A stretch of DNA of 61,816 nt from B13-G4 sp030606805 (GTDB taxonomy: Bacteria; Desulfobacterota; Desulfobacteria; Desulfobacterales; ETH-SRB1): NCBI GenBank assembly GCA_030606805.1, contig JAUWFS010000001.1, positions 1 to 61,816 on the forward strand, written 5' to 3'. Under the pieces are notes generated by a model. It was not told where the DNA came from. It did no database searches and saw nothing but the letters and a program-made list of their open reading frames with translations. Below, piece by piece: positions 48,605-56,776 of this stretch (its first letter is position 1; every line of letters begins with the position of its first letter). A program made the position numbers and the translations under genes.

Positions 48605-49312
48605 ATGACAAGATTAGGATTAAAATATAAAGAATGTCTGCATTGTGGGCAGAAGATTGAAATAAAAATAAGGAGAGATTTAATAAGAAAAAAATTTTGT
48701 TGCCGGAGTTGTGCGGGAAAATATCATTCAGAAAAAAAATCTATATTTGATTGGAACAATAAAGAAGCATCGGAAAAATTAAAAAAAGCACTAAGAAAGC
48801 CGCACAGAATTACAAAAGCATTGCTGAAAGCTGCTAAAGAAAGAGGATTAAAAAAAAGAGGAAAAAAAATAAATAGTGATCTTATTGTTTGTCAGCATTG
48901 TGGCAAAGAATTTTTTATATCACATTGTCGGAATAATGGAAAGATTAGCAAATGGGGACAGAAGCAAATAAGTCAATATTGTAGCAATAAATGTAGACAG
49001 CTTGCTTCTCGTAAACCAGATAAATTAAAAATTGATAAAACTCGATTAAAAGAGTGGCGGCTGAAAATATTTGAACGAGATAGTTATATTTGTCAGAAAT
49101 GTGGATGTAAAAGAAAAAGATTGTTACAGGCGCATCATAAAAAATCTAAAGAGAGATATCCAGAGATAGCTTATGATATTGATAATGGAGAAACTCTTTG
49201 TATTTATTGTCATATGAAAGAACATCCAAAATTAAAAAATTTCATATTGTCATCTTTAAAACTTAAATTGGAGCAACCATATGCCTCGGAAATTCCGGGA
49301 ATGTGTCCGTAA
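48605..49312 (+). CDS. HNH endonuclease with N-terminal zinc fingers
   Basis: 235 aa. CLHCGQKIEIKIRRDLIRKK and FCCRSC, then CQHCGKEF, give zinc fingers; the HNH core at the end is FERDSYICQKCGCKRKRLLQ, AHHKKSKE and NGETLCIYCHMKEHP. A free-standing homing type of a different family from the others. Overlaps the next gene by 32 bases. Confidence 0.85.
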   Translation: MTRLGLKYKECLHCGQKIEIKIRRDLIRKKFCCRSCAGKYHSEKKSIFDWNNKEASEKLKKALRKPHRITKALLKAAKERGLKKRGKKINSDLIVCQHCGKEFFISHCRNNGKISKWGQKQISQYCSNKCRQLASRKPDKLKIDKTRLKEWRLKIFERDSYICQKCGCKRKRLLQAHHKKSKERYPEIAYDIDNGETLCIYCHMKEHPKLKNFILSSLKLKLEQPYASEIPGMCP

Positions 49313-49823
49313 AGGAGGCCGCGTACGAACAAAGACATGGGATAGCAAATATATGCATATTTGTTATATCGATGGTAAATCCTACGCAGGGGAAGTGCAT
49401 ACCAAAAAGAAGAAAAAGAAAAAGAAAAAAAAGATGAAAGCAAAAAACATATACAAACCAGTGAACATCAAAACTGTTTTTTCTGGTTTAGGCACTTTCA
49501 CTGATAATAAGAAAGTCTGGAGAATAACCTCTTTAATTCATCACGTAAAAGAACAAAATCTTGAAGTTTTTGATTTACCATTATGCGGCATAAATTTAGC
49601 AACTACTGTTTGGAGCTCTGGTGATTTAAAGATTATAGACTTTGCTAAACACTGGAAGCGCGCTGATGAAGTTAGTTTAGATGATCCTATAATTTTGGAT
49701 GAAGATGGATTTATCATGGACGGTTGGCATAGAGTGGCAAAGGCTTTGTTTTTAGGGTTGTCTACTATCAAGGCAGTAAGATTTGATGTAACTCCTGACT
49801 GTGATTATGTACGAACCGGATAG
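49281..49823 (+). CDS. Possible fused ORF: small basic protein plus ParB-like domain
   Basis: 180 aa. Residues 1-42 (MPRKFRECVRKGGRVRTKTW) match a small basic type often found between terminase and portal. Ten consecutive lysines from an AAG/AAA run follow, then ATG at 49434 starts MKAKNIYKPVNIKTVFSGLG, and the C-terminal half has IILDEDGFIMDGWHRVAKAL, a ParB/Srx-like motif. The lysine run may be a slip-created fusion of two genes; ATG 49434 could start a separate 129-residue protein. Confidence 0.6.
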   Translation: MPRKFRECVRKGGRVRTKTWDSKYMHICYIDGKSYAGEVHTKKKKKKKKKKMKAKNIYKPVNIKTVFSGLGTFTDNKKVWRITSLIHHVKEQNLEVFDLPLCGINLATTVWSSGDLKIIDFAKHWKRADEVSLDDPIILDEDGFIMDGWHRVAKALFLGLSTIKAVRFDVTPDCDYVRTG

Positions 49824-49854
49824 TATAATATATTATAAAAAAGGTTATTAGCCC

Positions 49855-51270
49855 ATGGCCTATTTTACGATAAAAACAGCGAATGATTTGTTATCCCTCC
49901 ACCCCGATGCAGCAGCATATCAAAACGATTGGCAGAAATATCAAGCTGTAGTAGAAGGATTTAGTGCGCTTGTTGATCTGAAAATCTTTAAACAACATTC
50001 CCGTGAATCAAACAAAAATTTTCTGCGAAGGTTAAGCGAAGGTTATGGCCCTAATTATTCAGAGGCAATAATCAACATTTTTGATTACTATATGTTGCAG
50101 TCTGAGATATCCCGCAAATTTGGGAAACTCGCAAAGTTTGAGCTGTGGGAAATATTTCAAAAGGATTCAGATTATTACAGAACTGATTATAATATCTTTT
50201 TAAATCAGGCACGAAAAAAGGCATCAATATTTGGGCATATGGGAATTATGGTAGATATGCCTATCGTCAAGACTGATACTCAAAAAGAATCAATCGAAAG
50301 AAAAGTATATCCATATCTTTCTTTGTATAGTCCCCTGGATATTTTAGATTGGATTATAGAACGAGATTATTTAGGGAGACCTGAGTTGGTTGCTTTGAAG
50401 CTAAAAGAGTGGGATGGCGTATACAAAGTATGGGAAAAAGATTCGTGGCGTTCTTACATAATAGGAAAAAAAGGGAAAGCCCAACTACTGGAGACCGGGA
50501 AAAATAGATTAGGAGAGATTCCTTTTGTCTGGCTTTTTAATGCAGACAAAACTCATTATATAGGTGAATCGGATCTGAAGAATATTGCCAATATAGATGT
50601 ATCGATGTACAATAATTGTATGCAAATCGAGGAGATTATTGATTTAGCGGCATTTCCGATGATGCGTAAACCCATGAAGCGCCAAGGCGAGGAGGGTAAA
50701 GAAGATAGAGTAGGACCGTCTGCTGTTCAAGAATTTGATCCATCACAAGGAGAAGCTGGTAAACCTGATTGGATGCGAGCTGAAGTAAGCGAACCAATTA
50801 AGGCTATATTAGACACGATTGTATGGAAGATTGCTCAGATATATCGCAATGCGACTTTATCAGAAGCAACTACCGAGCGGACAAGTGCAGAATCTGGTTA
50901 TGCTTTATCTATCCGTAGAGATCTTTTAAATGCAGCGCTCGTAGCAAAAGCAAAATACTTAGCCGAGGCAGAAGAACGAATCGTTTATTTTTGGTGTAAA
51001 TGGATGGGCAAAGAGGACTGGGCAAAAGATATTAAAATCGAAAGGCCAAAACGATTTTCTGTAGAACAATTGAAACTTGATCTTGAAAATGCAATTTTAG
51101 GTAAATCTGTAATTCATTCTGAAACATTCAGCAAAGAACTACAGAAAAAGCTAACCAGAGAGATGATGGGTACTGGGCTTGACGACAAGACATATGATGA
51201 GATTGACGAAGAAATAGATTCCTTCTCTCCTTTGAAAGTGCCAGAGATTGGAGAAGGTGGTGAAGAATGA
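49855..51270 (+). CDS. Portal protein
   Basis: 471 aa. MAYFTIKTANDLLSLHPDAA, the helical stem region, HMGIMVDMP and the later YLSLYSPLDILDWIIERDYL, IPFVWLFNADKTHYIGESDL and EASTERTSAESGYAL-like (TTERTSAESGYALS) segments fit phage portal proteins. Twelve copies would form the DNA gateway. It follows terminase and precedes MuF, the standard order. Confidence 0.85.
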   Translation: MAYFTIKTANDLLSLHPDAAAYQNDWQKYQAVVEGFSALVDLKIFKQHSRESNKNFLRRLSEGYGPNYSEAIINIFDYYMLQSEISRKFGKLAKFELWEIFQKDSDYYRTDYNIFLNQARKKASIFGHMGIMVDMPIVKTDTQKESIERKVYPYLSLYSPLDILDWIIERDYLGRPELVALKLKEWDGVYKVWEKDSWRSYIIGKKGKAQLLETGKNRLGEIPFVWLFNADKTHYIGESDLKNIANIDVSMYNNCMQIEEIIDLAAFPMMRKPMKRQGEEGKEDRVGPSAVQEFDPSQGEAGKPDWMRAEVSEPIKAILDTIVWKIAQIYRNATLSEATTERTSAESGYALSIRRDLLNAALVAKAKYLAEAEERIVYFWCKWMGKEDWAKDIKIERPKRFSVEQLKLDLENAILGKSVIHSETFSKELQKKLTREMMGTGLDDKTYDEIDEEIDSFSPLKVPEIGEGGEE

Positions 51271-51395
51271 GATGGTTATGTTTTTTAGGTTTGCATAAAT
51301 GGAAAATGACAACTGTTATGAAACAAAGAATCACCCATGGATTTATATCTTTATACAGATTCAAATTTACTGCCAGCCTCAGAGGCTCTCAGTAA
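51267..51395 (+). CDS. Small basic protein after the portal (42 aa)
   Basis: ATGA overlap with the portal stop. Starts MRWLCFLGLHKWKMTTVMKQ, similar to short phage Cys/His proteins, but the second half (FISLYRFKFTASLRGSQ) looks atypical. Possibly decayed at the 3' end, where it runs into the repeat region. Confidence 0.45.
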   Translation: MRWLCFLGLHKWKMTTVMKQRITHGFISLYRFKFTASLRGSQ

Positions 51396-51540
51396 GTTTA
51401 CGTTGAAATTTCAAACCCTTAACTTACCCTATTAAAAAACAATGTTTTTTAGATTTTACTCTATTTTTTTATATACTTAAGCATCACTAAAAATGCCGTT
51501 TTTCAGAAAAATCGAGGCTTACAGAGGCTCTAAGTAAGCC
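51376..51540 (+). repeat. Repeat and palindrome region before the MuF gene
   Basis: A near-identical 16-mer occurs twice: AGAGGCTCTCAGTAAG (51381-51396) and AGAGGCTCTAAGTAAG (51523-51538). Copy 2 sits inside GGCTTAC...GTAAGCC, a 7-bp inverted repeat. Between them GTAAGTT (51392-51398) pairs with AACTTAC (51421-51427) around the perfect palindrome TTGAAATTTCAA (51403-51414). The rest of the gap is AT-rich. May be a regulatory or processing site. Confidence 0.6.
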
Positions 51541-51557
51541 AAAAGATAAAGCAACAA

Positions 51558-52940
51558 ATGACTATTATCGGAAATATTGAATCTGGCGCCGCAAATACTA
51601 AAGAGGCTCTTGATGCTTTATTTAATAAATATAAAAAGCGGCTGGATCGAACGTTGAGAGCTACAGAGAATAAAATTGTGGATTTGACAACCCGGATCTC
51701 ACTTGATTCAAAAGGAATGTTGAAAGGCCCTAAATGGACGTTGGCTCAGGCCGCCAGAATACAAGGACAATTAGAAGGAATATTTGATGAAAAGTATGGA
51801 TTGGCTGCGCGTCAATTTGCGAGAGATATAAGCGGGGTTACTGATGTTGTAAAACAAGCGTACAATGCAGTGGATTTGCCTATTCAATTTAGTAAAGTTG
51901 ATACCAGGATGCTTAAAACTTTGCAGGAACAAACTTTAGCCGGGCTTATGGCTTTCAGTGCATTAACCCAAGAAAAGGTAGCGCAATCCATACAAGATGC
52001 TATTATCGCCGGTAAACCTTTCAGGCAACTGACAAATGAAATCCGTAATCATATAACAGGATTGAAGGATATAGCAGGCCGCCCGCTTACACAATATGCT
52101 GAGGTATATGCACAAGATGGACTTATGACTGCTTATCGTAGACTCAGTGTCCAGAAAGCTAAGGAGATTAAGATAAACTATTATGTATGGATGGGTAATG
52201 TAGTGGCCGGATCACGGCCTATGTGTGCTCGAAATGCAGGGCGGACTTTTTCAGAGCAGGAATTGCAGGAACTGGATTTATATTCCTGGCAGGGTAAATC
52301 GTGTAGTGTTTTTGTTTGCTGTGGCGGGTTCAGTTGCCGGCATCATTTGATGCCTATTTCTGATAGGTATTTTAATGAAATGAAGGGTAAGCCGGTAGAT
52401 GTTCCAAATTGGTTTACAGAAAATAATAAAACAATGCCTGTTGTACGCAAGAAAATTATTAATCCGAAAACTTTTAAAAAAGACATGAAAGCTATTGGAT
52501 TAAAACCAATAGAACCAAAAGCATTAGGAGATATTATAGGGCGTGGTGGTCCAGATGTTGGGAAACCATTAGATCTTTATATTGGTTCTGCCCAAAAGTC
52601 TGTTTCATTAGAAATAAAAAGTGGAAAAACAGAGTTTTGGTTTACCTCTAATAAACAAGTTGCGCAGAATTACGGACCGAATGTTCATATGGCACAAGTT
52701 AGGATGAAAAATCCAAAAATCTTACGCGATGTGATTCATGATGATGAATTAGCAGGGTGGGCAAAAGCAGCGAGATTATCTGGGCATGATGGGCTGATTG
52801 CACAGCGAGTTCGAGATGGTAAAGTTGAACATATCACTGCGGTTATTTTTAATCCAAAGCAAATTGTTATCAAAATACCAAAAGTATTAAAGCCAAAGCT
52901 TATGTCTTCAGCACAAAGGCTTTCAAAATGTATTATTTAG
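51558..52940 (+). CDS. MuF-type minor head protein with C-terminal ADP-ribosyltransferase-like domain
   Basis: 460 aa. The MuF-like part (about residues 130-290) includes FRQLTNEIRNHITGLKDIAG, YAEVYAQDGLMTAYRRLSVQ and NVVAGSRPMCARNAG, with a Cys/His cluster (CSVFVCCGGFSCRHHLMPI). After a linker, residues about 345-450 resemble ART-PolyVal-type domains: LDLYIGSAQKSVSLEI, FWFTSNKQVAQNYGPNVHMA, MKNPKILRD, ARLSGHDGLIAQRVRDG and AVIFNPKQI. MuF proteins enter the capsid with DNA, so this domain could be injected and modify a host target. Confidence 0.75.
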   Translation: MTIIGNIESGAANTKEALDALFNKYKKRLDRTLRATENKIVDLTTRISLDSKGMLKGPKWTLAQAARIQGQLEGIFDEKYGLAARQFARDISGVTDVVKQAYNAVDLPIQFSKVDTRMLKTLQEQTLAGLMAFSALTQEKVAQSIQDAIIAGKPFRQLTNEIRNHITGLKDIAGRPLTQYAEVYAQDGLMTAYRRLSVQKAKEIKINYYVWMGNVVAGSRPMCARNAGRTFSEQELQELDLYSWQGKSCSVFVCCGGFSCRHHLMPISDRYFNEMKGKPVDVPNWFTENNKTMPVVRKKIINPKTFKKDMKAIGLKPIEPKALGDIIGRGGPDVGKPLDLYIGSAQKSVSLEIKSGKTEFWFTSNKQVAQNYGPNVHMAQVRMKNPKILRDVIHDDELAGWAKAARLSGHDGLIAQRVRDGKVEHITAVIFNPKQIVIKIPKVLKPKLMSSAQRLSKCII

Positions 52941-52952
52941 TATTTGAAAAAT

Positions 52953-53801
52953 ATGACTTCTGAATGTATAGATTATTCTCGCCGGCCAGATGGAACCTGG
53001 ACCTTTAAAGGAAAGGATGTTTCACCAGATATTCGCAAAAGGCTGGATGCGATGCATATTCCACCCGCGTGGCGAAATGTAGTTATTTCTGCTGATTCGT
53101 CGGCGAAAGTTCAGGCTATTGGATTGGATGCTGCGGGTCGCTGGCAATACCGATATTCTGCTGGGCATGTGGAAGAAGCAACTCGCCGAAAGTTTGATCG
53201 TGTAAAGTTATTTAGTCAAGATTTAGCAATGATCCGGAAAAATGTACTCAATGGGATAAGAACCAATGACACAAAAGCTATGTTATTGCGGATGGAAGAA
53301 AAAACTGCAATAAGAATGGGCTCACTGGCTGATGTTAAAGCAAAAGAGAAGGCGTATGGATTAACGACTTTGCAAGGTAAGCATGTACGAATCGAAGGAA
53401 ACAAAATTAAATTAGATTTTATTGCTAAAAAAGGAATTCCGGTACACTACGAGTTTACGGATGACACACTGAGTGCCTGGCTGAAAGAAAGAAAAAGTAA
53501 ATTGTCTTCTATAAAAGACAGAATGTTTCCGGATGTGTCTCCTAAGAAGCTGAATGGCTATCTAAAAGAAACTGCTGGAGGCAAGTCTTACACAATTAAA
53601 GATTTTCGGACTTATCACGGTACAAGGATTGCTTTTGAAGAATTGATGCGGTATGCAGGGAAGGTGTTATCTATAAAGGAAAAGAAAAAAATAATCAAAG
53701 AAGTTTGCGAGAAGGTTAGCCGGTTTCTTCACAATACACCGGCAACGGCCAAAAGTGCATATATTGATCCAATGGTTTGGGAAATTATAGGTGGAATATG
53801 A
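52953..53801 (+). CDS. DNA topoisomerase IB (eukaryotic/poxvirus type)
   Basis: 282 aa from ATG 52953 (an in-frame TTG lies three codons earlier). The N-terminal RKRLDAMHIPPAWRNVVISA and GRWQYRYSAGHVEEATRRKF match the family. The catalytic region has AIRMG (Arg near 121), YGLTTLQGKHVRIEG, KKG, KDFRTYHGTRIAFEEL (Arg near 219), LHNTPATAKSAYIDP with His near 259 and nucleophile Tyr270. All five catalytic residues appear present. It relaxes supercoils by nicking and rejoining one strand. Its place in a structural operon right after MuF is unusual. Confidence 0.88.
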   Translation: MTSECIDYSRRPDGTWTFKGKDVSPDIRKRLDAMHIPPAWRNVVISADSSAKVQAIGLDAAGRWQYRYSAGHVEEATRRKFDRVKLFSQDLAMIRKNVLNGIRTNDTKAMLLRMEEKTAIRMGSLADVKAKEKAYGLTTLQGKHVRIEGNKIKLDFIAKKGIPVHYEFTDDTLSAWLKERKSKLSSIKDRMFPDVSPKKLNGYLKETAGGKSYTIKDFRTYHGTRIAFEELMRYAGKVLSIKEKKKIIKEVCEKVSRFLHNTPATAKSAYIDPMVWEIIGGI

Positions 53802-53938
53802 TGACAGAAAGAGAAAAAGAACAGGAATTTAATGGATGGTTAGAATCTATTGAGTTTGTGGATAGAAGCAATATTCCATTGCCTACTGTTTTGACTGAAG
53901 ATACTTCAGATGATCCGGAAGGTGATAGGGGAGAGTGA
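53798..53938 (+). CDS. Small acidic protein (46 aa)
   Basis: Starts in an ATGATGA overlap with the topoisomerase. Acidic: MMTEREKEQEFNGWLESIEF and DTSDDPEGDRGE. Unknown. Confidence 0.5.
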   Translation: MMTEREKEQEFNGWLESIEFVDRSNIPLPTVLTEDTSDDPEGDRGE

Positions 53939-53944
53939 ATTGAC

Positions 53945-54154
53945 ATGGATTTTGATACAAGAAAATTTATGACAAATAGGACTGATTTTTCTCAATGGCT
54001 GATTGATTTTGCTGAAGACAGAATGGTGGCATGTCAAAAAATTGGTGAGAAACGAGCTTCAAGACATGGTGATAAATCATGGCAATGGAGGATGACTATC
54101 GTGCAAGAAATTTTTTGGAGCAAAGTTGGCTATTTTTCTTTGGTAAAACTGTAG
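53945..54154 (+). CDS. Small hypothetical protein (69 aa)
   Basis: SD GGGGAGAG before ATG 53945. MDFDTRKFMTNRTDFSQWLI followed by a basic, aromatic part. No family recognised. Confidence 0.5.
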   Translation: MDFDTRKFMTNRTDFSQWLIDFAEDRMVACQKIGEKRASRHGDKSWQWRMTIVQEIFWSKVGYFSLVKL

Positions 54155-54176
54155 ATAAAACTGAAAAATTATTATA

Positions 54177-54545
54177 ATGATCACTGACGAAAATAATATC
54201 CCATTGCCTTTCGAATGTACTCAAGATATGAAAGATTACCTTGATTTAATTGATGAGCAATATCTGCGATGTAAACAAGCAAGAATATCCAGACTTAGTG
54301 TTGAATGGGGAATTTGGTCACGTAAAATGAATCTTGAGCTAAGATTCAAAATTAAGGCAGATAATGATCGAAGTGTCGGTTATCGTTATATTTTTAAGTA
54401 CTGGACTATCAAATCTCAATTATTGGAACTTTATTACAGGTCCAAAATTTTAGATTTGGGTAAAAAGAAAAAACTTGCTAAAATGGCAAAAATGTTGAAA
54501 GAAACAATTTTATCTGGTGAAGATGAATTAAGAGATGAAAAATAA
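54177..54545 (+). CDS. Hypothetical protein (122 aa)
   Basis: MITDENNIPLPFECTQDMKD and a highly helical, basic-aromatic body; ends KETILSGEDELRDEK. Its N-terminal NNIPLP resembles SNIPLP in the 46-residue protein at 53798. Last gene before the RNA element upstream of scaffold. Confidence 0.55.
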   Translation: MITDENNIPLPFECTQDMKDYLDLIDEQYLRCKQARISRLSVEWGIWSRKMNLELRFKIKADNDRSVGYRYIFKYWTIKSQLLELYYRSKILDLGKKKKLAKMAKMLKETILSGEDELRDEK

Positions 54546-54547
54546 TA

Positions 54548-54632
54548 AAACCGGAAGGTTTCTACATTTGGATAAAACCGTAAGCCAGAAAGCTGAATTA
54601 TAAATTAATTAAACCGCGGTTGGAAGACCGTG
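54548..54632 (+). ncRNA. Three-hairpin RNA element, copy 1 (before scaffold)
   Basis: P1: AAACC (54548-54552), loop GGAA, GGTTT (54557-54561). Shared block CCGTAAGCCAGAAAGCTGA contains a short P2 (AGC/GCT). P3: CGCGGT (54615-54620), loop TGGAAG, ACCGTG (54627-54632). The scaffold SD starts right after P3. Copy 2 at 55472 keeps the loops and changes both arms of P1 and P3 in compensating ways. Confidence 0.75.
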
Positions 54633-54644
54633 AAGGAGGAAATC

Positions 54645-55463
54645 ATGGCGTGGAAAGTTATAGAAGGAAAAGAGGGACAGGCAAAAGCAACAGAAGTAGG
54701 AGAAAACGGACATCCCTTGTGGATACCGGAGGAAGAGGGTGCTGATACGACACCTGTTGAGGTGGATTGGGCGTCAGCTTTGCTGACGATTTCTCGGTTG
54801 AATGGTGAAAACAAAGAGCGAAGGGAAAAGGGGGAATTACTTACCACTCAGCTTACGGAAGCAACTGATAAGCTCAAAGGATTTGGAGAACTTGATCCCA
54901 AGGCTGCGCAGGAAGCTATTACAAAGCTGGCGAGCATAGATCAAGGCGACCTATTGACTGCTGATAAAGTGGAATCTTTTAAGGCATCAATTCTACAAGC
55001 AGCACAGGCCGAAAGTGCTAATCTTGTTAAAGGTTATGACGAGAAAATTGGAGGTCTTGAAAACACTGTTGTGGAAAAAGATAACCAAATCTATAAATTG
55101 GTCGTGTCCAATGCATTTGCCAATTCACCGTATGTTAAAAAGCTGCAGGTTCCTGTGGACATGGTTGAATCCTTTTTTGCGCATTATTTTAAGGTTGAAG
55201 AAGGTCTGCCTGTTGGTCATATGAATGGCAATAAGATCAATTCGCGAAAGAATCCAGGCAATACTGCTATTTTCGATGAGGCGATTGAAATTATTGTTGA
55301 ACAGTATCCGGATAAAGATCGATTGTTTCCCGGTGCTGGTGGTGGTTCAGGTGGCCAAGGTGGTTCAGGTCAAGGCATGTTGGGAGCGGACCAAATTAAA
55401 GGTATGTCTTTGGCTGAATATGAAAAGGCTAAAGGTGAAGGCCGCATTCCCAGCGTGAAGTGA
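54645..55463 (+). CDS. Scaffold-like head assembly protein
   Basis: 272 aa from ATG 54645 (SD AAGGAGGAAA), preferred over an in-frame start five codons earlier. Highly helical: coiled-coil regions LNGENKERREKGELLTTQLT and EKIGGLENTVVEKDNQIYKL, acidic linkers, and a Gly-rich segment (GGGSGGQGGSGQGM) near the end. The C-terminal region after the Gly linker (IKGMSLAEYEKAKGEGRIP) may dock the coat. Position directly before the coat gene supports the call. Confidence 0.75.
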   Translation: MAWKVIEGKEGQAKATEVGENGHPLWIPEEEGADTTPVEVDWASALLTISRLNGENKERREKGELLTTQLTEATDKLKGFGELDPKAAQEAITKLASIDQGDLLTADKVESFKASILQAAQAESANLVKGYDEKIGGLENTVVEKDNQIYKLVVSNAFANSPYVKKLQVPVDMVESFFAHYFKVEEGLPVGHMNGNKINSRKNPGNTAIFDEAIEIIVEQYPDKDRLFPGAGGGSGGQGGSGQGMLGADQIKGMSLAEYEKAKGEGRIPSVK

Positions 55464-55471
55464 GAGAATAA

Positions 55472-55549
55472 AGACTGGAAAGTCTATTGATAAGAGCCGT
55501 AAGCCAGAAGGCTGAGTTTAATAAATTTAACCATGATTGGAAGATCATG
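55472..55549 (+). ncRNA. Three-hairpin RNA element, copy 2 (before coat gene)
   Basis: P1: AGACT (55472-55476), loop GGAA, AGTCT (55481-55485). Then GCCGTAAGCCAGAAGGCTGA with P2 (AGCC 55502-55505, loop AGAA, GGCT 55510-55513). P3: CATGAT (55532-55537), loop TGGAAG, ATCATG (55544-55549). P1 and P3 arms differ from copy 1 at several positions while pairing is kept. The coat ATG is 54 bases after P3. Confidence 0.78.
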
Positions 55550-55603
55550 AGAGTATTGGAATGATTTTATTAATATGATTTTCTATGAAAGGAGAAATTT
55601 ATT

Positions 55604-56752
55604 ATGGCTTATACAATTAATGATTTAGCCGCAGTAGCGCCTATATTACTGCGGGAAGGGATAGTGGCATTAAGAGAAAATGCGATTATGATTAGGCAGT
55701 GTCAGTTTGATGTCTCTGAGGAAGCTTCCAAAAAAGGAGCAACCATCGATGTAGAACTTCCTAATACAATTCCGGCACAGGAGGTGAATGTTGCCTCAGC
55801 AAATCCTGCTACTCCTCTTGCTCCAACGGTTGTTTCTATCAAGTTGGATCACTGGTGGGAAGCTAAGTTCTCTATGAGTGATAAGGATTTGACTGAGGTG
55901 GAAAGTGGAATTCTACCGATGTCTGCTTCAGAGGCTATCAAATCCCTGGCAAACAAAGTCGATATTTCTGCACTTGGTTTGCATGTAGATATCTACGGAC
56001 AACACGGTGTTGCCGGTACCACTCCGGATGCAGTGGCCGATATTACAGGCAGTCGAAAAGTATTGAATGCGCAGTTGGCTTCGTTAGGTGATCGAACCCT
56101 GTTACTTGACGTAGAAGCAGAAGCCAAATTCCTTGGTTTAAGTGCCTTCCATAATTTTGACAAGGTCGGAGACACGAAAGCTCTGGAAGATGGTTCCCTG
56201 GGTCGCAAGTTTGGGTTTGATATCCATATGGATCAGAATATGTTGGTTCATACCAAAGGGACGTTGGCTGTAAGCCAGGATGATATTGCCGCTAAGGCGA
56301 TCTATGCTATCGGTATCAAAGAAGTGGTATTGGATCGTTCTGCAGATGCGGGAACTTTGACCGGCACTCTGGTAAAAGGGGATCTGATCAAGTTTGCCGG
56401 AAGCGCTGCGTCCCATGTTATTACTGAATTGGCTACTGCCGCAGCAAATGAAATTACGGCCAAGTTTGAGCCGGGCCTGAAAGTGGCTACGGAAGATGGA
56501 ACTGTTGTAACGCTTACGGACACCCATACTGTCAATTTGGGATTCCAACGCCAGGCATTTTGCTTTGTGTCTCGGCCTTTGGTAGTGGCGGATGGGTTAG
56601 GCTCAATTATTGAGGCTATTGTTGATCCGATTTCCGGGCTGACTTTACGGATAGAAATCAGCCGTAATAACAAGCAAATTGAATGGGCATATGATATCCT
56701 GTGGGGTGTTAAGACCATCCGTCGTGAATTGGCCATGCGGCTTTTAGGATAA
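55604..56752 (+). CDS. Major capsid protein, P22 gp5-like
   Basis: 382 aa. MAYTINDLAAVAPILLREGI, IMIRQCQFDVSEEASKKG, TIDVELPNTIPAQEV, SIKLDHWWEAKFSMSDKDLT, NKVDISALGLHVDIYGQHG and the C-terminal GLTLRIEISRNNKQIEWAYD match the P22 coat (gp5) type with an HK97 fold. Strong SD (AAAGGAGAAATT). It builds the icosahedral shell on the scaffold from the preceding gene. Confidence 0.88.
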   Translation: MAYTINDLAAVAPILLREGIVALRENAIMIRQCQFDVSEEASKKGATIDVELPNTIPAQEVNVASANPATPLAPTVVSIKLDHWWEAKFSMSDKDLTEVESGILPMSASEAIKSLANKVDISALGLHVDIYGQHGVAGTTPDAVADITGSRKVLNAQLASLGDRTLLLDVEAEAKFLGLSAFHNFDKVGDTKALEDGSLGRKFGFDIHMDQNMLVHTKGTLAVSQDDIAAKAIYAIGIKEVVLDRSADAGTLTGTLVKGDLIKFAGSAASHVITELATAAANEITAKFEPGLKVATEDGTVVTLTDTHTVNLGFQRQAFCFVSRPLVVADGLGSIIEAIVDPISGLTLRIEISRNNKQIEWAYDILWGVKTIRRELAMRLLG

Positions 56753-56776
56753 TGCGGTCAGGCATGCAAAAGCGGA

